DNA of 64,000 nucleotides from Paraprevotella sp. (GCA_017937925.1 JAGBCQ010000008.1:1-64000); one strand, 5' to 3'. Positions 46,479-56,760 are shown, counted from the stretch's first letter. A program made the numbers and translations. Notes: generated by a model from the sequence alone, not told the origin.

Positions 46479-49331
46479 ATGCAAAGTAACCTTATAAAAT
46501 ACATCATTGTTTCCGTGTTCTTACTTCAATTCGGATTATCCGGTTGGTCCAAACAAACAGAAACAATAGAAATAAGTAGTCGAAAGATTCCTATCCTTGA
46601 CCAATTACCGACCAAAGCCATTCACAGAATATTTCAAGATACTGATGGTTATATATGGTACGGTACGTTTGACGGGTTATGCAGATACGACGGGTATGAT
46701 ATCAAAACATTTCGTTCAGACACCCAAAGACCCAACCTCCTTGAAGACAACTATATTACTTATATTACAGAAGACCATAATAAGCAAATATGGTTTGGTA
46801 CGTTTAAAGGCGTATATATATTAAATAAGGAGACATACGAAATACGAAAAGTAAATTTAAAAAACACTACCAATCTTTGGATTTATAGCATATACTGCAC
46901 GAACGATGGAACAATTTGGGTCAGCACACCCGGGATACTCCATCATTTAAACTCCGATGGCACACTGATTAAACAATATCCACTCCATTTTGAAGGAGCA
47001 GCGAGAACAGTCTATTTAATATACGAATCCCCTCAAGGTGAAACGATAATATCAACGACAGGCACCGGAATGTATAAATTGGATAAGGAAAAGGATGAAT
47101 TGATTCCATTCTACCCCCATCCCACCTATCGAGACATTGAAAAAATCATTTATGATGACAATCACGACTGTTATTGGGTAAGCACATGGGGAAACGGTAT
47201 CATTCGCTTTGAGCCAAAGTCTGAAAATACTGATAGTATATATACTCCTATGCCATTGCCAAAAGACGCACAAAACAGACCTATAGGAAACACCTACCAC
47301 ATGGTAAAGGATGATTTTACCGGTTACTTATGGTTAACAACCGAAAGAGGGATACACGCATTCGAGATAACGTCCAATAAACGAATCAAAGAAATCAATA
47401 CAATCCCGTTTATTCATCAAGGCAACAAACTGCTTTACGAAATACACAAAGACAAAAATGGTAGTTTGTGGGTTTCGGCATTTGACATAGAAAGTTTCAT
47501 CATTGATTTCAACAAAACCACTACAAAAGAATATACTTTACCTGCTTTAAAAGAACGATTAAAAAGCAACCCATCAATACTCTCTCTCTTTGTTGATTCC
47601 GATGGTGACTTTTGGTTTTTACAGGAACGATTCGGGTTGTGTCTTTACAATCCTCGAAATAACAGACTGACATTACATTCCGAAATTCCGGCTCTTAAGA
47701 ATGTAGCGTTAAGTGACAAATTCTTATTTGCGCCTTCAACATTAACTAATAATGTATGGATAGGGACAGATTGGGGAACTGTATATGAAATAAGGAAGAA
47801 AGGAGAAAGTATTCAACGAAGAGCAGCATTCAGCCTACATGAAGTCCAACAAAATCCAGGAAGCATCACTTCGATGTTTGAAGACTGTAACAAAAAAATG
47901 TGGATTGGTACTACGCAAGGAGTATTCTGTTATGACATCAACCATGACAGTATCAAGACTATATCCATTCAAAATAAAGAAGTGATAGGATTTGTTACAG
48001 ATACAGAGAATAATATTTGGGTTGCCATCCCTAAACAAGGATTATATACCATAGAAAACCAAAATTTAATATTAAGGCACGCATCTGCCATGAACTTCAC
48101 TTCAATAGCCATTACCAGCGATAACGTCCTATGGATTGGTACTGAAGAAGGTGGTGTTTATTCATACAAAATCAGTTCACAGGAATGGATTGACTATAGT
48201 TTTCAATGTGGTAACGAGAACAGTAGAGTCAACAAAATCTTCGTTGATAAATATAATCATGTTTGGACAATGGGGCATCAACGTATTGGCATATTCAACC
48301 CCAAGAACGGAGCTAAAAAAACATATAGAACAGGAAACATAGGTTTTTTACTCGGACGATTGAATCCTAATGCAACCTATACTTTCAACAATGACACGTT
48401 CTATTTTGGAGGTGTAAATGGTATCATATCACTTACCTCATCCCCCAATTTAGAGCAAGCCCCTCAGAATGTTCTTACACACATTTCTGATATAAAAATC
48501 AATGGAGAATCAATATGGAATGGTATTGCACATCCAACAATCCACACCAAAGAACATATACAAATTAGTTCAGATATTAGAGAATTACAAATCTATTTTT
48601 CTGCGCTGGATTTCTCTGCCAATGCGTTACCCCGCTATGCTTGTAAGTTAGAAGGTTGGGATGATGATTGGATTTTAATTGAAGAAGGTAAAAATAGCAT
48701 TTCTTACTCTCACCTTCCTAAGGGGAAACACACATTCTGTGTAAAATGTACAGACAGCAACGGGGTATGGAGCAACAAAGAAACCAAAATCATCATAGAA
48801 AAAATGCCACGATTTTACGAAACCTATTGGGCATACCTTATATATATAATATTGTTGCTAGGGACAATATTTATATCGGCTCGTATTTATCTCAGATATA
48901 AAGACAACAAAAACAAGAAAGAAATTATTGACCGGATGTCATGGGTTCTTGGACTTGAACAAGATGGGCAACAATCCAAATCCATTGTAACATCATACGA
49001 CGAACAAATGATAAGCAAGGCTACAACAATTGTAGAAGATCATCTGTCTGACACTGATTTTGACGTACAGATTTTGGCAGACTGTCTAAATATGTCACGC
49101 TCCACCTTAGCAAGGAAGATTCGAGCCATCACCGGTATAACACCTTCAGACTTTATCAAGGGGATAAAAATGAAAAATGCGGCTGAAATGCTTAGCAATC
49201 CCAATATAACCATTTCAGAAGTGGTCAATGCCGTCGGTTATACAAACCGAAAACATTTCTCAACGGCGTTCAAAAATATGTTCGGCATATCACCTTCCGA
49301 ATACCAAAAGAAGAATAAATCAGAAGAATAA
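46479..49331 (+). CDS. Membrane sensor with AraC output, no kinase
   Basis: A 950-residue protein. Residues 1-25 are a signal or anchor. Up to about 640, repeated two-component propeller blades (IFQDTDGYIWYGTFDGLCRYDG and eight or so more) form the periplasmic sensor. A Y_Y_Y domain (about 690-775) precedes a transmembrane helix (about 782-806). A short cytoplasmic linker leads straight to an AraC-type helix-turn-helix (about 850-945; CLNMSRSTLARKIRAITGITPSDFI). The histidine kinase and receiver of hybrid two-component systems (HTCS) are absent. It probably controls the GH127 gene 156 bp downstream. Confidence 0.9.
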   Translation: MQSNLIKYIIVSVFLLQFGLSGWSKQTETIEISSRKIPILDQLPTKAIHRIFQDTDGYIWYGTFDGLCRYDGYDIKTFRSDTQRPNLLEDNYITYITEDHNKQIWFGTFKGVYILNKETYEIRKVNLKNTTNLWIYSIYCTNDGTIWVSTPGILHHLNSDGTLIKQYPLHFEGAARTVYLIYESPQGETIISTTGTGMYKLDKEKDELIPFYPHPTYRDIEKIIYDDNHDCYWVSTWGNGIIRFEPKSENTDSIYTPMPLPKDAQNRPIGNTYHMVKDDFTGYLWLTTERGIHAFEITSNKRIKEINTIPFIHQGNKLLYEIHKDKNGSLWVSAFDIESFIIDFNKTTTKEYTLPALKERLKSNPSILSLFVDSDGDFWFLQERFGLCLYNPRNNRLTLHSEIPALKNVALSDKFLFAPSTLTNNVWIGTDWGTVYEIRKKGESIQRRAAFSLHEVQQNPGSITSMFEDCNKKMWIGTTQGVFCYDINHDSIKTISIQNKEVIGFVTDTENNIWVAIPKQGLYTIENQNLILRHASAMNFTSIAITSDNVLWIGTEEGGVYSYKISSQEWIDYSFQCGNENSRVNKIFVDKYNHVWTMGHQRIGIFNPKNGAKKTYRTGNIGFLLGRLNPNATYTFNNDTFYFGGVNGIISLTSSPNLEQAPQNVLTHISDIKINGESIWNGIAHPTIHTKEHIQISSDIRELQIYFSALDFSANALPRYACKLEGWDDDWILIEEGKNSISYSHLPKGKHTFCVKCTDSNGVWSNKETKIIIEKMPRFYETYWAYLIYIILLLGTIFISARIYLRYKDNKNKKEIIDRMSWVLGLEQDGQQSKSIVTSYDEQMISKATTIVEDHLSDTDFDVQILADCLNMSRSTLARKIRAITGITPSDFIKGIKMKNAAEMLSNPNITISEVVNAVGYTNRKHFSTAFKNMFGISPSEYQKKNKSEE

Positions 49332-49360
49332 ATCAAGAGCAAGGGTGTTTTCTAATCAAA

Positions 49361-49393
49361 ATAAGGGTGTTTTTGTCGCAAAAACACCCTTAT
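49361..49393 (+). terminator. 15-bp hairpin between regulator and GH127 gene
   Basis: ATAAGGGTGTTTTTG and CAAAAACACCCTTAT pair perfectly around loop TCG, 30 bp after the regulator stop. A direct copy of the left arm core (AAGGGTGTTTT) lies at 49341-49351, so the right arm has two possible partners. It may be a terminator or an attenuator-like switch. Confidence 0.7.
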
Positions 49394-49438
49394 CCCTTAT
49401 TTGGCACACCTTGTCACGCTTCTTTAAGTCATCAATAA

Positions 49439-49446
49439 TAGTTTTG
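49439..49446 (+). promoter_or_regulatory. -7 element of the GH127 gene
   Basis: TAGTTTTG matches TAnnTTTG, 40 bp before the ATG at 49487. Confidence 0.6.
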
Positions 49447-49486
49447 CAAAAAAAAGTAGAACGAAAATCAATTTATTAAAAAAACT

Positions 49487-52400
49487 ATGATGAAAAGAAC
49501 TTATTTTTACGGTTTGATTTGTTTCATTGCATTAGGATTCGCTTTAAACACTGCGTATGCCATGTTACAACCTACCAAAAAGACGACCGTTATAAAACGG
49601 GAAATCAGCAATGCTATCAACGTTGCTTCTCAAGCTACGCCTACAGCAGAATTTACCGCGGCATGGAACAACCTGAACGCTATCAACAACGGGACAAAGG
49701 GAGTTGGTACAGAACTTCCAAACAACGAAACATGGGCATCATGGGACGGTTATCGACCGGCAACTCGTTGGATTGCATACGAATGGGGCACAGAAATGAC
49801 ATTCTGTGGCAGTTCCATTTGGTTTTGGTATGATAAGACCGATCTTAATGGAGGAGATAACGTCCGAATGCCGACTTCATACACCATTCAATATTGGGAC
49901 AATACCAATAGTACATGGGTGGATGTTACCTTAAAAGAAGGAACGTCTTATCCTTTAAATCCCGCAGGTGTCAATGAAGTAGAATTCGAACCTGTCACTA
50001 CCAATAAATTACGTCTTTTCATGAACGCTTCAACCGACGGCACAAACTATTCCGCTCTAGGTGTTACAGAATGGGAAGCCTACATTGCCGTTACCGAACC
50101 GACATTTGTAACTGAGAAGAAGAACATCGTTGTCGGCAAGCAACTTATCAATCAAAAGGCCGTCATCAACATTAAAGGTATGAATATTGCTGAAGAAGGA
50201 GTTTCTATTTCATTTGAGAAGGATTTAAATGGTCTTTCATTAACTCCCAATAAAACTCACTATACCAAATCAGAAGTTGAAACCGGTATAAATTTAAGTT
50301 TTGCTTTCGACCCTTCTGTTGACGGTGCTAAAACCGAACTTACTTATTTAGTATGTACTTCCGGCAGTACTACATATAAACTTCCCGTTATGACGTCTAT
50401 GGACGAAGGATTCATAGAACATAACGGCAACCAAATTTATGACCCTAACTTCTATACTACCGAACGCCTTGTTACCTGGAATAAAGCTCCGGAAGTGGTA
50501 ACTTTGGCAGAATATCCGGAAGTAAAGTGCGGTGCTACCTGTTTAAAATTTGACGCAAGTGAGAAAACAGGTATCGCCTGCGAAAGTTCTGTTCAAAGCA
50601 CTATTGTACAAAAAGGATTATACCTTACTGCCGGTGACAACGTTATCCACTTTTGGATAAACACTAACGGAACATTCGATACAGGTATTTATACACCATA
50701 CGAGCAAAACATTGTGACTTGTTCAGAACCTAATGCCACTCAGATTGATACTAGACTGACAAGTATCACGATTCCTAACACCAATGGAGAATGGCAAGAA
50801 TTTGAGTATCATTTCACATTGGCAAAAGATGCTTTCATCAATACATGGGTCAATAACGACCGTGACAAGACTGCCACTTTGGTTTATTTAGACAATTGGC
50901 AAGTTTACAATACAGGATATGATTATGAAGTTAAAGATATCACCGAATATAAAGATTATAATATCACACCGGTCAACTTCACTCAAGTTCATTTGACCGA
51001 CAAATTCTGGAAACCTCGCATGATTCAAAACCAACAAGTGACAATCCCTGTTGCTTTAGAAAAATGCTACCAACATGGACGTGTTGACAACTTCAAGAAA
51101 GCTGCCGGTTTGATGGATGGCTACTTCGATCCAAACGCATTGACTTTTGATGATACAGATATATATAAAATCCTTGAAGGTATGTCCTACTCTATTCAAG
51201 TCAACCCCAATCAAGAGTTGAGCGATGAAATGGACTATCTTATCGACTTAATGGCACAAGCACAGGAGGAAGATGGTTATCTATACACACCTCGCACCGC
51301 GGTAAATCCTAATGCTCCACATCCGTGGATGGGTGCTAACCGTTGGGAATGGGATCCTAACCTCAGTCATGAGTTGTACAACTGCGGACACTTGTATGAA
51401 GCTGCATACGCTCATTACAACGCCACAGGCAAAACCACATTATTGGATATTGCGACGAAAAATGCCGACTTGTTGGTTAAAGACTTCTTACATGGCGGTT
51501 TGCATTACGAACCCGGTCACCAAATCGTAGAAATGGGATTGGTAAAACTCTACCGCATTACAGGTAAGAAAGAATACTTGGCACTAGCTAAATATTTCCT
51601 TGACCTAAGAGGAACAAAAGGAGTCATGCGTTCATATTACAGCCAATCACACATTCCAGTCGTTGCACAAAGAGAAGCAGTAGGACATGCCGTAAGAGCA
51701 ACCTATATGTACTCCGGAATGGCAGATATCGCAGCTTTGACCGGAAACGAGGACTACCAAACGGCAATTGACGAAATATGGAAAAACGTCGTAGAAAAGA
51801 AATACTATATCACCGGCGGTATAGGTGCGAAACGCGACGGTGAAGCATTCGACGCCAATTATGTACTACCTAACAAAGAAGCATATTGTGAAACATGCGC
51901 TGCTATAGCTAATGTTTATTGGAACCACCGTTTATTCTTGAATCATGGAGAATCCAAGTATTATGACGTATTGGAACGCTCTCTTTACAATGGAGTCATC
52001 TCCGGAGTAGGTTTGGACGGCAAAACTTTCTTCTATCCTAACCCTCTTGAAGCCGACGGTTCTTGGGGATTCAATCAAGATGGGCATAAGACTCGTGCTG
52101 AATGGTTTGGTTGTGCATGTTGTCCAAGCAACCTCTGTCGCTTCATGGCATCAGTACCAAGTTATGTATATGCCTGCAAAGATTATTCTGTCTATGTCAA
52201 CCTCTTTATGCAAGGAGATGCCGAATTGACATTGGGCGATGGCAAGAGAGTAAACATCACTCAAACCACCGAATACCCATGGGATGGTGCAGTAAAAATC
52301 ACAGTTAATCCTGTTGACGCATCTAACTTCGCAGTTCTCATCCGTATTCCCGGATGGACTCAAAACCGTCCTGTACCAAGCAATCTTTATACTTACACTG

Positions 52401-54046
52401 CTGACGACGGTAAGAGAACTGAAATTAAAGTTAATGGCAACAAGTTGGATTACACCATCAACGAAGAAGGTTACGTCGTAATAGAACGTTCATGGAATGA
52501 AGGTGATGAAATAGACATCAATTTCCCAATGGAAATTCATCGTGTTACTTCACACCAAAATGTAGCAGCCAATCAAGGTAAAATGGCATTGGAACGTGGA
52601 CCTATTGTTTATTGTATCGAGTCTAACGACAACACTACAGACCTAAGCAACATAGCAATCGACGAAAATGTAGAAATCAATGTAAAAGATTACGCTATCA
52701 ACGGTAATGCAATGAAAGCATTGCAAATCAATGCTAAAACAAGTGGCGTAAATGCTATCAACAATGTGGCAGCAACAGCGATACCATACTACGCATGGAG
52801 CAACCGCGGCGTAAGCAAAATGCGTGTTTGGATGGAAACAAAAGCAGAGGCCATCACAGCCAGTCCATATACATTCGTCAGTAATCAATGGACAAAAGTA
52901 GATGGCAGAAGCGATATATCTTACGATGAAACTAACAATACCTTGCGTACAAGTATGGCAGGCGACCATAATGTCGCTGCCAACTTCAACGCTGCCTACG
53001 ACAATATATATGCATTAGAAGGGGCACAAAAATACTTTCTTATCAAAGGATTGGATTTTTCAACCGACGCCTCTAAATGTAATCTATGGTGGCTCAATGG
53101 TTGGAATCATGCAACAAGCGAATTACCCATCATCACACACAAAGACGCTGAAGGGAATTGTTATGCAGTTTGGGATATCACCCAAACTGCTTTTTCTGCC
53201 GATTGGGCTACCGGCGGGGCTTTCTATTTCAAGTCTAACGGAACTTGGAACACTTGCTTCGGACTCACTTCTACCGCCGCAGACGGAAGTGCAGAACTCA
53301 ATGACATTTCTTTCTACTCGCTACGTCAGTTATTAGAAAAATATCCTGAATTGACTGTTTTTTTCAACTGTGTAGAACTGGACGAAAACAATGATACTTA
53401 CACTTTTGCCAGCGGAGTAAAAAATGTTTCTCTAGCTCGCACCCTCTTTGCCGACAAGTGGAATACATTTTGTGTGCCATTTGGCATGAGCGTCCCTCAA
53501 ATGAACGAATGTGGCATCATTGAGGCCCGTGAACTTACCGACGTTGAGGTTAATGGAACACAAACATCTTTAAAGTTTTCGCCTGCTGAAGGGATTGTTG
53601 CCGGTAAACCCTACATTGTAAAAGTAGATAAGGACATTAACCACATCGTACTAGAACAAGTAACATTCTCAGACGCTGAACCGCAAACCATATCTGTCAA
53701 TGGAGTAAACATGACCGGTAACTACACAAAAACCTTCGTTCCGCAAGATTGCTATTTTATCAATAGCAATGCTTTCTATTTGGCAGACCAAGAGAATACG
53801 GTCAATCTAAAAGGCTTTAGAGCATACATCACAACTGATGACATTGTCAAAGTCAATAGTCTTCTGATTGATATTGATGGTACGATATTGTCCATTGATG
53901 ATATTTCAAATGAAGGAGACCATCAAAATGTCGATGTATATAACTTGCAAGGCGTAAAGGTACGTTCGTCCGTTAAGAAATCAACTGCGCTTAACAACTT
54001 AAGCAATGGCATATACATCATTAACGGAAAGAAATACATTAAATAA
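49487..54046 (+). CDS. Multidomain GH127 beta-L-arabinofuranosidase-like protein
   Basis: A 1519-residue secreted protein. After a signal peptide (1-25) come a discoidin-like domain (about 50-205), an Ig-like domain (about 205-305), a carbohydrate-binding-like domain (about 310-490), and the GH127 barrel and beta domains (about 500-1090). CETCAAIANVYWNHRLF near 800 and GCACCPSN near 874 hold the Glu and Cys residues that bind zinc and attack the sugar in HypBA1. Ig-like modules and a tail (VYNLQGVKVRSS...GIYIINGKKYIK) end it. GH127 releases L-arabinofuranose. It follows the AraC-type sensor. Confidence 0.9.
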   Translation: MMKRTYFYGLICFIALGFALNTAYAMLQPTKKTTVIKREISNAINVASQATPTAEFTAAWNNLNAINNGTKGVGTELPNNETWASWDGYRPATRWIAYEWGTEMTFCGSSIWFWYDKTDLNGGDNVRMPTSYTIQYWDNTNSTWVDVTLKEGTSYPLNPAGVNEVEFEPVTTNKLRLFMNASTDGTNYSALGVTEWEAYIAVTEPTFVTEKKNIVVGKQLINQKAVINIKGMNIAEEGVSISFEKDLNGLSLTPNKTHYTKSEVETGINLSFAFDPSVDGAKTELTYLVCTSGSTTYKLPVMTSMDEGFIEHNGNQIYDPNFYTTERLVTWNKAPEVVTLAEYPEVKCGATCLKFDASEKTGIACESSVQSTIVQKGLYLTAGDNVIHFWINTNGTFDTGIYTPYEQNIVTCSEPNATQIDTRLTSITIPNTNGEWQEFEYHFTLAKDAFINTWVNNDRDKTATLVYLDNWQVYNTGYDYEVKDITEYKDYNITPVNFTQVHLTDKFWKPRMIQNQQVTIPVALEKCYQHGRVDNFKKAAGLMDGYFDPNALTFDDTDIYKILEGMSYSIQVNPNQELSDEMDYLIDLMAQAQEEDGYLYTPRTAVNPNAPHPWMGANRWEWDPNLSHELYNCGHLYEAAYAHYNATGKTTLLDIATKNADLLVKDFLHGGLHYEPGHQIVEMGLVKLYRITGKKEYLALAKYFLDLRGTKGVMRSYYSQSHIPVVAQREAVGHAVRATYMYSGMADIAALTGNEDYQTAIDEIWKNVVEKKYYITGGIGAKRDGEAFDANYVLPNKEAYCETCAAIANVYWNHRLFLNHGESKYYDVLERSLYNGVISGVGLDGKTFFYPNPLEADGSWGFNQDGHKTRAEWFGCACCPSNLCRFMASVPSYVYACKDYSVYVNLFMQGDAELTLGDGKRVNITQTTEYPWDGAVKITVNPVDASNFAVLIRIPGWTQNRPVPSNLYTYTADDGKRTEIKVNGNKLDYTINEEGYVVIERSWNEGDEIDINFPMEIHRVTSHQNVAANQGKMALERGPIVYCIESNDNTTDLSNIAIDENVEINVKDYAINGNAMKALQINAKTSGVNAINNVAATAIPYYAWSNRGVSKMRVWMETKAEAITASPYTFVSNQWTKVDGRSDISYDETNNTLRTSMAGDHNVAANFNAAYDNIYALEGAQKYFLIKGLDFSTDASKCNLWWLNGWNHATSELPIITHKDAEGNCYAVWDITQTAFSADWATGGAFYFKSNGTWNTCFGLTSTAADGSAELNDISFYSLRQLLEKYPELTVFFNCVELDENNDTYTFASGVKNVSLARTLFADKWNTFCVPFGMSVPQMNECGIIEARELTDVEVNGTQTSLKFSPAEGIVAGKPYIVKVDKDINHIVLEQVTFSDAEPQTISVNGVNMTGNYTKTFVPQDCYFINSNAFYLADQENTVNLKGFRAYITTDDIVKVNSLLIDIDGTILSIDDISNEGDHQNVDVYNLQGVKVRSSVKKSTALNNLSNGIYIINGKKYIK

Positions 54047-54061
54047 GACAATTTTTTAAAC

Positions 54062-54244
54062 ATGAAACACAAAAGAGCATATTCCGCCCCTTCCACTCAC
54101 TACACCATTATTAAGGCGGAAAACATGATGGCAACCTCTGTTGTTTCCGAAGAACTCGGACTGATATACAAAGGTGATGCCTCTATCAATAACATTACAG
54201 AGGCAGAATCTAACAAACAAACTATCTGGGACGGTATTTGGTAA
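54062..54244 (+). CDS. Small hypothetical protein (AP...MMA...WD type)
   Basis: A 60-residue protein starting MKHKRAYSAPSTHYTIIKAE, then NMMATSVVSEELG, and ending KQTIWDGIW. It has no signal peptide or membrane helix. Small Prevotella and Bacteroides proteins with a Y-x-x-P start, an (L/M)(M/L)A-x-S-V centre and a Trp-Asp end are common next to secreted proteins, and this one fits that shape. It lies 15 bp after the GH127 gene and before a terminator, so it is probably cotranscribed. Confidence 0.65.
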   Translation: MKHKRAYSAPSTHYTIIKAENMMATSVVSEELGLIYKGDASINNITEAESNKQTIWDGIW

Positions 54245-54275
54245 AATCGATTTATAGAGTAGTTAATAGGTTGTC

Positions 54276-54324
54276 AATCCTCAGTCGCCCTTCACTTTTA
54301 GTGAAAACGACTGAGGATTTTATC
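54276..54324 (+). terminator. Terminator after the GH127 unit
   Basis: AATCCTCAGTCG (54276-54287) pairs exactly with CGACTGAGGATT (54308-54319). A second stem TTCAC/GTGAA lies in its loop. TTTTATC follows. Confidence 0.85.
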
Positions 54325-54369
54325 ATTTAAATACAGTTCTGCGGAAATTGGGGCAAAGTTCCTTTCGCT

Positions 54370-54419
54370 AATAATAAAAAAAATCCCCAAACGGTGCTTA
54401 CGCAACTGTTTGGGGAAAT
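54370..54419 (-). terminator. Terminator of the EF-G2 gene
   Basis: CCCCAAACGGT (54385-54395) pairs with ACTGTTTGGGG (54405-54415), one G-T pair. On the minus strand the run ATTTTTTTTATTAT follows, a classic intrinsic terminator. Confidence 0.85.
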
Positions 54420-54443
54420 CCAACTTATGTTTTACTTAAAATA

Positions 54444-56603
54444 TCAATCTTCCTTTTCTAATTGAGCCTCAAAGTCTTTCATCAGCTTATCCTGTACATC
54501 CATCGGCACAAGTTCGTAGCTTGCAAATGACATGATAAACGAAGCACGTCCACCGGTAATAGAACTCAATGACATACAGTAGTTAGACATTTCTTTCAAA
54601 GGAACTTTAGCTACCAATTTTTCATAACCGTTCTCGCTGGTCATACCCATAATCATACCACGACGTCCTTGTAAGTCACTCATCACGTCACCCATCTTGT
54701 CGCTTGGTACAAATACCTCAACGTCGTAAATAGGCTCCAAAATCTTCGGACCTGCCTCCTTAAATGCCTGACTGAAAGCATTACGTCCTGCCAACATGAA
54801 TGAGATTTCATTAGAATCTACCGGGTGCATCTTTCCGTCGTAAACAATCACACGTACATCACGAGCATAACTTCCTGTCAACGGACCTTGCTCCATACGT
54901 TGCATCACACCCTTCAAAATAGCCGGCATGAAACGTGCGTCAATTGCACCACCTACAACGGAGTTGATGAATACCAATTTACCACCCCACTCCAATGGAA
55001 TTTCTTCCTTACTGCGGGCATTGATACGGAACTCTTGACCATTGAAACGATAAACTTCAGGTTCAGGCATTCCTTCATAATATGGTTCTACTATCAAGTG
55101 AACTTCACCGAACTGACCGGCACCACCGGATTGTTTCTTATGACGGTAGTCTGCACGTGCTGCCTTAGTAATGGTCTCACGATAAGGAATACGTGGTTCT
55201 TCGTACTTGATGTTGATTTTCTCATTATTCTCCATTCTCCACTTTAATGTACGCAAATGGAACTCACCTTGACCATGTACGAGGATTTGACGCAATTCCT
55301 TGCTTTGCTCTACTACCCATGTCGGATCTTCTTCACGCATACGGTTCAAAGCGTTCATCATCTTCTCAGTCTCTGCTTCATTTTCAGCGCGTACGGCACG
55401 TGAATATTTGTGGTTAGGATACTTAATAAAATTGAAACGGTTTTCTGTATTCTTGTCATTCAAAGTATTTCCGGTCTTGACATCCTTAAGTTTTACGGCA
55501 CAACCTATATCGCCTGCCACTAATTCCTCAACCTTGATACGATTAGCACCGGCACAAACAAACAACTGTGACATACGTTCCTTAGAACCACGATCGGCAT
55601 TGTTCAAATCATCACCTTCATGAACTTTACCACTCATCACCTTGAAATATTGTACCTCACCTATATGCGGTTCAACACCAGTCTTGAAGAAATAAAGTGA
55701 TGTAGGACCGTTAGAATCGGGAACAACCTCAACACCTCTTGTGTTATGTACCTTCGGCATCTCGTCAACGAAAGGAACGACATTACCCAAGAATTCCATC
55801 AAACGACGAACACCCATATCTTTTCCTGCACATACGCAGAATACCGGGAACATACCTCTTGCAGCCAACCCCTTACGGATACCCTCACGCATTTCATCCT
55901 CTGTAAGAGTTTCACTTTCAAAGAATTTCTCCATGAGTGTCTCATCATTTTCTGCCGCAGCCTCAACCAATGCCTTATGCATTTCCATGGCTTTATCCAT
56001 TTCTTCAGCAGGAATTTCTTCAATGGTCGGTTCACCACCTTCCGGACCCCATGAATACTTCTTCATCAACAAAACGTCAATCAAAGCATTGAAATCAGGT
56101 CCGGTCTTAACCGGATATTGTACCGGAACGACCTTACTACCATATATAGATGTCAATTGCTCAAGAATAGAATCATAATCACACTTCTCATCATCCAATT
56201 GGTTAACCAAGAAGATAACGGGTTTACCCAACTTTTCTGTATAGCGGAAATGGTTTTGTGTACCAACCTCCGGACCATATTGACCATTCAAAAGAAGAAT
56301 GGCTGTATCAGTCACGTTAAGGGCTGTTAATGCCGCACCAACAAAGTCGTCAGAACCCGGACAATCTATGATATTCAACTTCTTATTGTTCCACTCAACA
56401 TGATAAACTGTGGAGAAAACTGAGTAACCATACTCATGTTCTACCGGGAAATAGTCACTTACCGTATTCTTTGCGGTAATTCTTCCGCGACGCTTAATCA
56501 GCCCGCTCTCATAGAGCAAGGCTTCTGTAAGGGTTGTCTTACCAGAGCCGTCGTTTCCTAACAAGGCTATGTTTTTAATCTCATTAGTTTGATATACTTT
56601 CAT
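54444..56603 (-). CDS. fusA2: EF-G2, elongation factor G paralog
   Basis: A 719-residue EF-G-like protein with all five domains: G domain (1-270; P-loop GNDGSGKTT at 16-24), domain II, III (near GQGEFHLRTLKW), IV (GGAGQFGEV near 505) and V. In switch II, canonical DTPGHVDF is DCPGSDDF (80-87), so the catalytic His is Ser84. The G4 motif is NQLD instead of NKxD. The family matches Bacteroides EF-G2, reported to support translation in the gut under low energy without GTP hydrolysis. It is monocistronic. Confidence 0.92.
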   Translation of the reverse strand: MKVYQTNEIKNIALLGNDGSGKTTLTEALLYESGLIKRRGRITAKNTVSDYFPVEHEYGYSVFSTVYHVEWNNKKLNIIDCPGSDDFVGAALTALNVTDTAILLLNGQYGPEVGTQNHFRYTEKLGKPVIFLVNQLDDEKCDYDSILEQLTSIYGSKVVPVQYPVKTGPDFNALIDVLLMKKYSWGPEGGEPTIEEIPAEEMDKAMEMHKALVEAAAENDETLMEKFFESETLTEDEMREGIRKGLAARGMFPVFCVCAGKDMGVRRLMEFLGNVVPFVDEMPKVHNTRGVEVVPDSNGPTSLYFFKTGVEPHIGEVQYFKVMSGKVHEGDDLNNADRGSKERMSQLFVCAGANRIKVEELVAGDIGCAVKLKDVKTGNTLNDKNTENRFNFIKYPNHKYSRAVRAENEAETEKMMNALNRMREEDPTWVVEQSKELRQILVHGQGEFHLRTLKWRMENNEKINIKYEEPRIPYRETITKAARADYRHKKQSGGAGQFGEVHLIVEPYYEGMPEPEVYRFNGQEFRINARSKEEIPLEWGGKLVFINSVVGGAIDARFMPAILKGVMQRMEQGPLTGSYARDVRVIVYDGKMHPVDSNEISFMLAGRNAFSQAFKEAGPKILEPIYDVEVFVPSDKMGDVMSDLQGRRGMIMGMTSENGYEKLVAKVPLKEMSNYCMSLSSITGGRASFIMSFASYELVPMDVQDKLMKDFEAQLEKED

Positions 56604-56725
56604 TGTGTAAAATTTAAAGTTAACATATAAATGATGCGAAATTTAGTAAATAATTCAATTGGACGCAACATTTTCGTCAATTTGTTAATTATGTTTTTGA
56701 ATTATTTTATCCCACAGCTTTTATT

Positions 56726-56733
56726 TATCTTTG
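56726..56733 (+). promoter_or_regulatory. -7 element of hemW
   Basis: TATCTTTG matches TAnnTTTG, 27 bp before the ATG at 56761. Confidence 0.7.
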
Positions 56734-56760
56734 TAAAGCGGTTTACACCTTATTATATAT

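Noticed and set aside
54276..54319. tRNA or structured RNA gene
   Set aside because: The nested hairpins fit a terminator. There is no cloverleaf or conserved tRNA bases.
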